Assembly: GCA_025980625.1 (NCBI GenBank)
Contig: JAICXG010000006.1
Span: 1 to 27,833 of the forward strand
DNA from: Chthoniobacterales bacterium
GTDB lineage: Bacteria > Verrucomicrobiota > Verrucomicrobiia > Chthoniobacterales > UBA10450
Length of the DNA: 27,833 nt
Direction of reading: 5' to 3'
Made by a program: the position numbers and the translations under genes. The notes beneath the pieces were generated by a model. That model saw nothing but the letters and a program-made list of their open reading frames with translations, was not told where the DNA came from and ran no database searches. This document shows, piece by piece, positions 16,404-23,230 of the stretch; within the stretch, counting starts at the first letter, position 1; each line of letters opens with the position of its first letter.

Positions 16404-18170
16404 ATGAGCGCCGATCGGGGGCAGGAGGAAAAGCGTTGTCAGGGGATGGCAGCGGCGCCGGGGATTGCGCGCGGGCCGGTGCACGTTTTCTCGATCGAGA
16501 ACGATGACGTCGTGCGCTATCACGTCGATTCGGCGCACATACCGGATGAGATCGCACGTTTCGAGAGCGGGTTGATTCAAACGCGCGCGCAGATTCTCGA
16601 AATGCAACAGCAGATCGCGGAAGCGATCGGCGCGAAGGATGCGGGCATTTTCGACGCGCATTTGCTCGTGGTCGAGGACCAGACGTTGATCGACGAAGTG
16701 CTGCGGCGACTGGAGACGGAGCATTGCAATGTCGAGTACGCTTTCCAGGAAGTGGCGAACCGGTATGTCGAATCGTTGAGCAAAATCGACGATCCCTATC
16801 TGCGCGAGCGTGCCCTCGACATCCAGGATGTGAGCCGGCGCGTGATTCGCAACCTGCAGGGAAAAACGCCCCGACCATTCCTTTCGATCGAGGAGCCGCA
16901 CATCCTGATTGCGCACAACCTCACGCCATCCGACACCGCGACGATGAATCGCGAGTACGTGCGCGGCTTCGCGCTCGATCTCGGGAGCCAGACTTCGCAC
17001 ACCGCGATCATGGCGCGATCGTTAGGCATTCCCGCCGTCGTCGGTCTGCGCAACGCGACGGAGATCCTGGAAACGGGCGTGCCGGCGTTGATCGACGGTT
17101 ATCACGGCCTCCTCATCATTCATCCGAGCGAGCAAACGCTGCGCGAGTACGAAGAGCTGGAGCGTGAAAAAGGCGCGCTGGCCGCCCGCCTAACGAAACT
17201 ACGGGAAACCAAATCGACGACCCGCGACGGGCGCCACGTCGTCCTCTCGGCGAACATCGAGTTGCCGGACGAAATCGATTCGGTGCTGGCCAACGGCGCC
17301 GAGGGAGTCGGGCTTTACCGGACGGAGTTTCTTTACCTCAATCAGCCGACCCTGCCCTCGGAAGAGGAGCAGTTCGAGATTTATCGCAGCGTTGCGCAGC
17401 GGCTCGCGCCCGACCCGCTCATCATCCGCACGCTCGATCTCGGTGGCGACAAGATTTCAGAAAACATCGAGAGCGGCGACGAGCTGAACCCTTTTCTGGG
17501 CTGGCGCGCGATTCGGTTTTGCCTCGAAAACATACACATTTTCAAGGCGCAGTTGCGCGCCATCCTGCGGGCCAGTGTCGGTGCGAACATCAAAATCATG
17601 TTCCCGATGATCTCGGGTTTGGATGAAGTGCGGCGCGGTTGCGAGGTGCTGGAGGAATGCAAGCAAGAGCTGCGTTGCGAGGGCCGTGGCTTCGACGATG
17701 GACTCGAGATCGGAATCATGATCGAAGTGCCAACGGCCGCGATCATGGCCGATCGTCTCGCGCGCGAGGTCGATTTTTTCAGCATCGGAACGAACGACCT
17801 GATCCAGTATGCGATTGCGATCGATCGCACGAACGAACGTGTCGCGCATCTCTACGAGCCGAGTCATCCTTCAGTCGTTAGGCTGTTGAAGATGGTGGCG
17901 GACGCGGCGCACGCGAACAATATCTGGGTGGGCGTTTGTGGCGAGATGGCCGGCGAAGTTCTGTTTACGCCGCTTCTGCTTGGACTGGGAATGGATGAAC
18001 TGAGCGCGAGCGCCACGATCGTGCCGCGGGTCAAGAGCGCAGTTCAGGCCCTAACGAGCGCGGAATGCCGACAACTGCTTGATGAAGTGCTGGAACTGGA
18101 TACGCCGGCTGCGATTCTCGAGCGCTGCACCGCGATGGCGCAGCGTCATTATCCCGAATTAATCGGATAA
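16404..18170 (+). CDS. ptsI: Phosphoenolpyruvate-protein phosphotransferase (enzyme I)
   Basis: 588 residues, close to the usual 570-590. The N-terminal HPr-binding and swivelling domain has the phospho-histidine H199 in GSQTSHTAIMARS. The PEP-binding barrel follows with GVGLYRTEFLYLNQPTLPSEEEQ, IRTLDLGGDK, MFPMISGLDEVR, SIGTNDLIQYAIAIDRTNE and catalytic C512 in VGVCGEMAG. There is no GAF domain, so it is a standard enzyme I and not PtsP. It transfers phosphate from PEP to HPr in the cytosol. Start ATG 16404; ATG 16446 just before AAAPGIARG is an alternative. Three exact 9-mers lie inside (17019, 17188, 17875), each in a different phase, plus a one-mismatch copy (18049). Confidence 0.96.
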   Translation: MSADRGQEEKRCQGMAAAPGIARGPVHVFSIENDDVVRYHVDSAHIPDEIARFESGLIQTRAQILEMQQQIAEAIGAKDAGIFDAHLLVVEDQTLIDEVLRRLETEHCNVEYAFQEVANRYVESLSKIDDPYLRERALDIQDVSRRVIRNLQGKTPRPFLSIEEPHILIAHNLTPSDTATMNREYVRGFALDLGSQTSHTAIMARSLGIPAVVGLRNATEILETGVPALIDGYHGLLIIHPSEQTLREYEELEREKGALAARLTKLRETKSTTRDGRHVVLSANIELPDEIDSVLANGAEGVGLYRTEFLYLNQPTLPSEEEQFEIYRSVAQRLAPDPLIIRTLDLGGDKISENIESGDELNPFLGWRAIRFCLENIHIFKAQLRAILRASVGANIKIMFPMISGLDEVRRGCEVLEECKQELRCEGRGFDDGLEIGIMIEVPTAAIMADRLAREVDFFSIGTNDLIQYAIAIDRTNERVAHLYEPSHPSVVRLLKMVADAAHANNIWVGVCGEMAGEVLFTPLLLGLGMDELSASATIVPRVKSAVQALTSAECRQLLDEVLELDTPAAILERCTAMAQRHYPELIG

Positions 18171-18221
18171 TTCTGCTCCTAAGCCGCCGGCAAAGACGAG
18201 GATCAGGAGCAAGAGGATGGC

Positions 18222-18719
18222 CTACTCTTCCTCCTCCTCTTCCGAGGATTCTCCGCCGGGCTCGATCTCGGGTTTGATCCCGTCCTCTTCCATTTTGCGC
18301 AGGACGTCGCTCATGTCGTCGACTTCGTCCCACACTTCCTGGCTGACGTAGATCTGCGCCTTCTGTTGCACCGCCATCGCAATGCAATCGCTCGGCCGCC
18401 CGTCCAGTTCGACGATCTTTTTCTGATGCAGCTCGTTCTCCGCGCGAATAATCAAGCGCGCGTAGTAGGTGGCATTTTTTAGGTCGTTAATAATCACGCG
18501 CTCGACATGAGCGCCGAGCGCGGTCATGAGATGGCCCATCAGGTCGTGAGTGAGCGGGCGCTCTTTCACGGTTCCGCGCATGAACATCGTGATCGCGCTC
18601 CCGACGCTTTGGTCGACATAAATGATGAACACCTTGTCGGAATTTCCGAGGAAGATCGCGCAGCCGCCGCTGGTTGGAAGAACCGCACGCACCTGCACCT
18701 CGATCACCGTCTTGTTCAT
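18222..18719 (-). CDS. Bifunctional nuclease family protein (DUF151/BFN)
   Basis: 165 residues from ATG 18719, giving the usual N-terminus MNKTVIEVQVRAVL; the frame upstream to 18860 runs into the divergent speA start and is unlikely. The DUF151 signature is present: CAIFLGNSDKVFIIYVD, then ERVIINDLKNATYYARLII and DGRPSDCIAMAVQQKAQIYV. Some members have DNase/RNase activity in vitro, mostly from plant work; the bacterial role is unclear. The C-terminus ends in a run of acidic residues (SSEEEEEE), common in this family. It is convergent with ptsI (51-base gap) and divergent from speA. Confidence 0.9.
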   Translation of the reverse strand: MNKTVIEVQVRAVLPTSGGCAIFLGNSDKVFIIYVDQSVGSAITMFMRGTVKERPLTHDLMGHLMTALGAHVERVIINDLKNATYYARLIIRAENELHQKKIVELDGRPSDCIAMAVQQKAQIYVSQEVWDEVDDMSDVLRKMEEDGIKPEIEPGGESSEEEEEE

Positions 18720-18859
18720 CGCGAAAACCGTATCAGAGCGAATTTGAAAAACAAGCAAGCGACCGCCGGGCACGACTGGAATTGCCTCGGAGAAAGGCGT
18801 TTTGCCGCGGCCAAATCTGCCGATTGAATTTGCGGTCTGCTGTCCTACACTGCGCGACA

Positions 18860-20830
18860 ATGACGAAAGCGGAGTGGGACATCGAGGCGGCGATCTCGAC
18901 GTACAATGTCGATGCCTGGGGCCACGGCTACTTCTCAGTCAACAACGCCGGTAACGTCGTCGTCAGGCCGTTAAAGGCAGCCGGCGGCTCGATCGATCTT
19001 CTTGAAGTGGTGCAGGAAGCGCGGCAGCGCGGACTCGGTTTTCCGCTCGTCATTCGTTTCCAGGATCTGCTGCGCGATCGAGTGAATACCGTCAACCGTT
19101 CGTTTCAGGGGGCGATGCAGGAGTTCGGCTACCGCGGCACCTATCGCGGCGTTTTTCCGATCAAAGTCAATCAACTCCGGGAAGTGATCGAAGAGATCGT
19201 CGACGCTGGTGCGCCATTTCATTTCGGGCTCGAAGCCGGAAGCAAACCCGAGTTGATCGCGGCGCTCGCGATGCACCAGGACCCGGAGAGCCTGATCATT
19301 TGCAACGGCTACAAAGATCGCGCCTACATCCGCACCGCGATGCTCGGACGGCGGCTTGGCAAGTCCGTCATGATCGTGGTCGAGAAACTCGAAGAGCTCG
19401 AGCAAACGCTCCGGATCGCGAAGGAGATGGGGATTGAGCCTTATATCGGTGTGCGGGTTCGCCTGCACAGCAAAGGCGCGGGGAAGTGGACGACGAGCGG
19501 AGGGGAGAACGCAAAGTTTGGACTGAGCACGACAAATCTTGTCGCGGCGAGCGAGATGCTGAAGGCGCAGGGATTGGCGCACTGTCTCAAGCTGGTTCAT
19601 TTCCACGTGGGCTCGCAGGTCCCGGACATCTCAACGATCAAGAGCGCGGTGCGGGAAGCGGCGCGCTATTACGCGAAGCTCTCCAAGATGGGGCACGAGA
19701 TGGGGTATCTCGATGTCGGCGGTGGCCTCGGTGTCGACTACGACGGCTCGCGCACGAGTTTCGATAGCTCGACGAATTACTCACTCCAGGAGTATTGCAA
19801 CGATGTCGTCTACAGCATCACCGAGGTGTGCGATTCGGAAGGGGTCGCCCATCCCACGATCGTAAGTGAGGGTGGGCGCGCGATCGTCGCCCATCATTCC
19901 GTGCTCGTGGTTGAATCGTTCGGCTCGATCGAGAAGCAGATGCAGAATTCGAAAATAGAAGCCGCGCCTAACGACCCGAAACCGCTGCGCGATATTATCG
20001 AAGTGAAGCGCCAACTCAAGCGCGGCAATCGCCTCGAGACCTTGCACGATGCGCAACAGATCAAGGAAGAAGCCCGGCAGATGTTCAATCTCGGGCTCCT
20101 CGATCTTGAATCGAAAGCCAAGATCGAAGCGCTCTACTGGCAGCTCGCCTCGCAAATTGTGAGCCTGCACCGAGGTCTGAAGTACGTGCCGGAGGAAGTG
20201 AAGGAGCTGGAGACATCGTTAGGTGACCAATACATTTGCAACTTTTCGGTTTTTCAATCTCTCATCGATCACTGGGCTCTGGGGCAGCTTTTCCCGATCA
20301 TGCCGATCCATCGCCTAACGACGCCGCCGGAGCGACACGGTACGCTCGTCGATATCACATGCGATTCCGACGGCAAGATCAATAAGTTCACCGACCTGCA
20401 AGATGTGAAAGAGACGCTTCCGCTGCACCGGATCATCCCGGGCGAGCTCTATTATCTCGGTGTCTTTCTCGTCGGTGCCTACCAGGACATCATGGGGGAC
20501 CTGCACAATCTCTTTGGCCGCGTCACCGAGGTGCACGTGTTTCTCGATGAGGACGAAGAGTCCGGGTGGTACATCGAAGAGGTGATCGAAGGCAGCACAG
20601 TCGGCCAAGTCCTGGCTCTCACGCAGTGGGACAAGGTCGAACTAACGCGGCGGATGAAATCGCAGGTCGATGCCGCAATCAAGAGCGACCGGCTTAAGCC
20701 TAACGACGCCATGAAAATCCTGGCTGATTATGAGCGCAGCCTGCAGGGATACACTTATCTTTCGCTCGAGGGCACGAGTGCCAACGGCCAAGCCGCTGCC
20801 GCTGCGACCGCGGCGCTCGCGACGACATAA
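18860..20830 (+). CDS. speA: Biosynthetic arginine decarboxylase
   Basis: 656 residues from ATG 18860 (MTKAEWDIEAAISTYNVDAW is the typical beginning); the frame upstream to 18674 is antisense to the nuclease gene. Pyridoxal-phosphate lysine K102 lies in FPIKVNQ. Other landmarks are GLEAGSKPELIAAL, NGYKDRAYI, HFHVGSQVPD, the phosphate-binding DVGGGLGVDYDGS, SEGGRAIVAHHSV and the active-site cysteine segment DITCDSDGKI. It converts arginine to agmatine for polyamine synthesis. Agmatine-processing genes are not in the window. The alanine-rich tail after about residue 635 is a lineage-specific extension. It carries three exact 9-mers (19966, 20313, 20698) and a one-mismatch copy (20216). Confidence 0.96.
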   Translation: MTKAEWDIEAAISTYNVDAWGHGYFSVNNAGNVVVRPLKAAGGSIDLLEVVQEARQRGLGFPLVIRFQDLLRDRVNTVNRSFQGAMQEFGYRGTYRGVFPIKVNQLREVIEEIVDAGAPFHFGLEAGSKPELIAALAMHQDPESLIICNGYKDRAYIRTAMLGRRLGKSVMIVVEKLEELEQTLRIAKEMGIEPYIGVRVRLHSKGAGKWTTSGGENAKFGLSTTNLVAASEMLKAQGLAHCLKLVHFHVGSQVPDISTIKSAVREAARYYAKLSKMGHEMGYLDVGGGLGVDYDGSRTSFDSSTNYSLQEYCNDVVYSITEVCDSEGVAHPTIVSEGGRAIVAHHSVLVVESFGSIEKQMQNSKIEAAPNDPKPLRDIIEVKRQLKRGNRLETLHDAQQIKEEARQMFNLGLLDLESKAKIEALYWQLASQIVSLHRGLKYVPEEVKELETSLGDQYICNFSVFQSLIDHWALGQLFPIMPIHRLTTPPERHGTLVDITCDSDGKINKFTDLQDVKETLPLHRIIPGELYYLGVFLVGAYQDIMGDLHNLFGRVTEVHVFLDEDEESGWYIEEVIEGSTVGQVLALTQWDKVELTRRMKSQVDAAIKSDRLKPNDAMKILADYERSLQGYTYLSLEGTSANGQAAAAATAALATT

Positions 20831-20916
20831 GGGCAGCAACTGCGGTTGTCACCCGCGTCGGGCCAAGCTCTGATCGCCGCGAATACTAGGCGTGTTGTCG
20901 GTAATCCAAGGAAGCG

Positions 20917-21222
20917 TCAGGGCCGCCCCGGGACGCCTCCGTTAATCACACTGAGCGATGGGTCTTGCGCAAGGATTCCCTGGGTCGTGAATTGACCAGT
21001 GCGATCCATTTCCGCGCGCGTATAAACGCGAACGGGCGAAGTCGTATTGGTGCCGATCGCCTTTACGTTCACCTTTTGTGGAATGTGCGAGCCGGTCACG
21101 AACACCACCCTTTCCTTTTGGTTTTCCCCGCTCACCGCCTGCGCCAACGGATCCGCCAGAGTAATTCCGATCCCCACGAGACTCACAGCGACAATGCCGA
21201 GCGCCATTTTCAACGTTTTCAT
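20917..21222 (-). CDS. Short secreted protein resembling the start of a TonB-receptor plug
   Basis: 101 residues from ATG 21222. Residues 1-24 form a signal peptide (MKTLKMALGIVAVSLVGIGI, cleavage near Leu-Ala). The mature part has ERVVFVTGSHIP, then SPVRVYTRAEMDRTGQFTTQGILAQDPSL. This matches, piece by piece, the TonB-receptor plug start encoded at about 26.1-26.2 kb in this window (ERIIVTGSNIP, PVLNINRDLINKSPQRTAEELIKDLP). It then simply ends after an Asn-Gly-Gly turn, with no barrel and no downstream remnant in any frame. It is either a degraded receptor N-terminus or a free-standing plug-like family. The signal peptide and clean stop argue for a real gene; the ribosome site is weak. Confidence 0.65.
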   Translation of the reverse strand: MKTLKMALGIVAVSLVGIGITLADPLAQAVSGENQKERVVFVTGSHIPQKVNVKAIGTNTTSPVRVYTRAEMDRTGQFTTQGILAQDPSLSVINGGVPGRP

Positions 21223-21348
21223 ACGAGAAATTACGGCCCACAGATTCGTTTGCAAGAGCGCTTCCGTAACGGTTCGGTAAGCTGCGACGGAAGAAGGTGG
21301 AAAGCGTTCCGCGCCTTTTCCTTTTTCACCGTGGAGGAGAATGATGCT

Positions 21349-22071
21349 TTGAGGTTATCCGAATCGCTCGCGAAGGTCGCCCGGCCGTTGACGTATCGCC
21401 GGGCTTGGCGACGCGCGCGCCGGCTTCTGCACCCGGTGCCGATCGCGCCTTTGCTGGCGAAGATCGATCAGGAGCGGCTGCGCGATTTGCGGGCGCAATA
21501 CGGTACGCTGCCATCCGATTCTCCCGGGTTGTGGCGTCATTATGCAAAGTATCTTGATGTGGAGAAGCATATGCGCCAGAACGTGGGGCGCGCGCAGGAT
21601 CTGGATCTGCATCGCCAGCCGCGGCAAAGAATTTTGGATCTCGGCTGTGGCGGCGGTTTTTTTCTCTTCGTCACCCAGTCGTTAGGCCACGACGGACTTG
21701 GCCTCGATGTCGCCGGGATTCCAATTTTCGACAGCCTGGTGGAGATGCTCCGCGTCGATCGCCGCATTTGCAAGATCACCGGCTTCGAACCGTTGCCCGA
21801 GCTGGATGGGAAATTCGACCTTGTTACCGCCTTTGCGACGGCCTTCCAGGGTGGACGCGAAGACTCCTGGCGTTGGGGCGCAGCGGAGTGGGATTTCTTG
21901 CTCACCGACCTGAAAAGGCAGCTCAACCCAGGCGGCCGAATTTTCTTCGAGCTGAATGCCGCATATGGCGGGCAATATTATACCCCGCAAATTCTCGAAG
22001 TGTTTTTAAAGCACGGAGGAGTGATGGAACGCGAACGCGTACTTTTCACAAAGGAGAGCGCGCGGGGTTAA
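21349..22071 (+). CDS. Class I SAM-dependent methyltransferase
   Basis: 240 residues if started at TTG 21349, which lies 11 bases after GGAGG; GTG 21331 in the same frame is the alternative, and no in-frame ATG is convincing. Motif I is ILDLGCGGGFFLFVTQSLGHDGLGLDV (glycine-rich loop DLGCGGG, acidic GLDV). Motif IV-like text is FDLVTAFATAF, and LKRQLNPGGRIFFELN is a typical post-motif. The N-terminal 80 residues are Arg-rich and helical. The substrate is unknown. The following sulfotransferase on the same strand (56-base gap) suggests a small modification cluster for glycan or lipid. An exact 9-mer copy at 21679 encodes Ser-Leu-Gly. Confidence 0.82.
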   Translation: MRLSESLAKVARPLTYRRAWRRARRLLHPVPIAPLLAKIDQERLRDLRAQYGTLPSDSPGLWRHYAKYLDVEKHMRQNVGRAQDLDLHRQPRQRILDLGCGGGFFLFVTQSLGHDGLGLDVAGIPIFDSLVEMLRVDRRICKITGFEPLPELDGKFDLVTAFATAFQGGREDSWRWGAAEWDFLLTDLKRQLNPGGRIFFELNAAYGGQYYTPQILEVFLKHGGVMERERVLFTKESARG

Positions 22072-22127
22072 AGCGTTCTCGGCGCTTGCGTCTGGTGGAA
22101 GCGATATCTTAAGACGAGAATGAGTCG

Positions 22128-22919
22128 ATGTCTCAATCAACGCGCGACCGGATAGAACGCCTCGACTTCATTATTGCCGGCACTCAGAAGGGCGGGACGA
22201 GCGCGCTGCATTATCACCTCGACCAACATCCGAACATCACCTTCGCGCATCCCGAGGAGGCGCACATGATCGATCATCCGCGGCGGCACTTCTTCGATGA
22301 TGAAAAACGCTACGCTGCCGGCGACGTGAACTACGACATCTTGCACGAAGGGATCAAGCTAAAGCCGAAGTCGCTTATCATTGGCTCCTGCACGCCCATC
22401 TATACCTATTGGAAGCCGGCGATGAAACGCATCCGGGACTATCATCCTGGCATCAAATTGATCATTCTCCTGCGCAACCCAATCGATCGCGCTTTTTCGC
22501 AGTGGAACATGAACTGGGACCGGCAACGTGAACCGCTTGGCTTTCTGGAAGCGGTGGCCGCCGAGATGAAAGAAAGAGAGGAATCGCCGGGGTCGCAATC
22601 ACGTCGCAGGTCTTACGTTGATCGCGGTTTTTACTTCGAGCAGATCGAGCGCGTCTTCCGGTGCTTTCCGCGCGAGCAGGTGCACGTGATCAAGTTCGAG
22701 GAGTTCCGGCAACGAACCGTCAACGTTGTGGGCGATGTCTTCCGTTTCCTCGGGGTGAAGCCGCTGGGCAGAATCAAAAATCGCGAACAAAACCTGATCC
22801 CGTACGAACGAGAGATTACACCCGAGGAAAGGCAGCATCTTTACGCTCTCTACAAGGAGGAGGTTGCTCGACTCGAGCAGTTGCTGGGCTGGGATTGCTC
22901 TGATTGGAAAGCAATCTGA
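22128..22919 (+). CDS. Sulfotransferase domain protein
   Basis: 263 residues. The 5'-phosphosulfate-binding loop of PAPS sulfotransferases is GTQKGGTSA (18-26) after a hydrophobic strand (FIIAG). The 3'-phosphate-binding element is IILLRNPIDRAFSQW (about 112-126). The family's RGFYFEQIERVFRCFP and VIKFEEFRQ segments follow, and the C-terminus is charged. No membrane segment. It should transfer sulfate from PAPS to a hydroxyl or amine acceptor such as a glycan, lipid or heparan-like polymer; the acceptor is not identifiable. Start ATG 22128; an ATG 8 bases upstream is out of frame. It contains no exact 9-mer copies. Confidence 0.92.
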   Translation: MSQSTRDRIERLDFIIAGTQKGGTSALHYHLDQHPNITFAHPEEAHMIDHPRRHFFDDEKRYAAGDVNYDILHEGIKLKPKSLIIGSCTPIYTYWKPAMKRIRDYHPGIKLIILLRNPIDRAFSQWNMNWDRQREPLGFLEAVAAEMKEREESPGSQSRRRSYVDRGFYFEQIERVFRCFPREQVHVIKFEEFRQRTVNVVGDVFRFLGVKPLGRIKNREQNLIPYEREITPEERQHLYALYKEEVARLEQLLGWDCSDWKAI

Positions 22920-23177
22920 ATCCCAGCGATCTTTTAGCTGGCTGCGGTTCCGACGAAGCAAGCTTTTCGCAATTTGAGGTACTTCGCCCGAAACCTGATC
23001 GGCACTAAGTAACGCCAATCCCACGGAAGAGGCTCGCTTTTCGAAAAGAAGGTTGGTTTTCGCAAACTCAGGCCTGTTCGTGAAAAGGAAGGTTTGGTTT
23101 CGCAAAAGTTACGTTGTCGCGGAAGGCGTAGGCCGCGTTGGGGCCGTCCGGCGATGGATAAGCTTCCCTAAAAACAA
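22920..23177. other. Intergenic stretch between sulfotransferase and TonB receptor
   Basis: No open frame of interest. It carries an imperfect direct repeat of about 25 bases, GAAAAGAAGGTTGGTTTTCG at 23043 and a close copy at 23082, with a 39-base period, each ending in CGCAAA. The two ends of the gap are convergent gene ends, so the stretch most likely holds only transcription-termination sequence and repeat debris. Confidence 0.6.
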
Positions 23178-23205
23178 GAGAGGCAGCGGTTGTCCGCTGC
23201 CTCTC
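23178..23205 (-). terminator. Rho-independent terminator of the TonB receptor gene
   Basis: A perfect 12-bp stem (GAGAGGCAGCGG at 23178-23189, pairing with 23194-23205) closes a 4-base loop. On the minus strand it is followed by TTGTTTTT (23177-23170). The stem lies about 26 bases beyond the TAA stop of the receptor gene, so it should end that transcript. It can also act on the convergent sulfotransferase transcript, though the plus strand lacks a long U-run. Confidence 0.9.
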
Positions 23206-23230
23206 CGTTAATCTTCTTTGCTAACTTGGC

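Larger units (their letters stand above)
345..21687. repeat. Dispersed 9-mer GCCTAACGA / TCGTTAGGC, 21 exact copies
   Basis: Exact copies reading GCCTAACGA on the plus strand begin at 345, 991, 8928, 9427, 9958, 11261, 13854, 14229, 17188, 19966, 20313 and 20698. Exact copies as the complement TCGTTAGGC begin at 7376, 9630, 11083, 12622, 12706, 14153, 17019, 17875 and 21679. One-mismatch copies begin at 1893, 3595, 3982, 6809, 8003, 10592, 13019, 14606, 18049 and 20216. Flanking bases are not conserved. Chance expectation for both strands is about 0.2 exact copies. The set was found by eye, so a few near-matches may be missing. Confidence 0.93.

Noticed and set aside
18173..18210. TGCTCCT/AGGAGCA hairpin after ptsI as terminator
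   Set aside because: Only 7 bp with a loop of about 24 bases and no U-run; too weak to call.
18674..18859. N-terminal extension of speA
   Set aside because: Antisense to the nuclease gene and its upstream region; Arg/Ser/Pro-rich text unlike SpeA, whose family start matches ATG 18860.
20965..21330. N-terminal extension of the methyltransferase to ATG 20965
   Set aside because: Antisense to the plug-like gene; composition is unlike the downstream protein, and a GGAGG site lies just before TTG 21349.
345..21687. GTTAGGC/GCCTAAC equals the core of integron attC sites, suggesting an integron cassette array
   Set aside because: The copies are single, mostly inside housekeeping genes, without paired arms at 60-130 base spacing and without an integrase gene; genes are operonic and not in cassette form.
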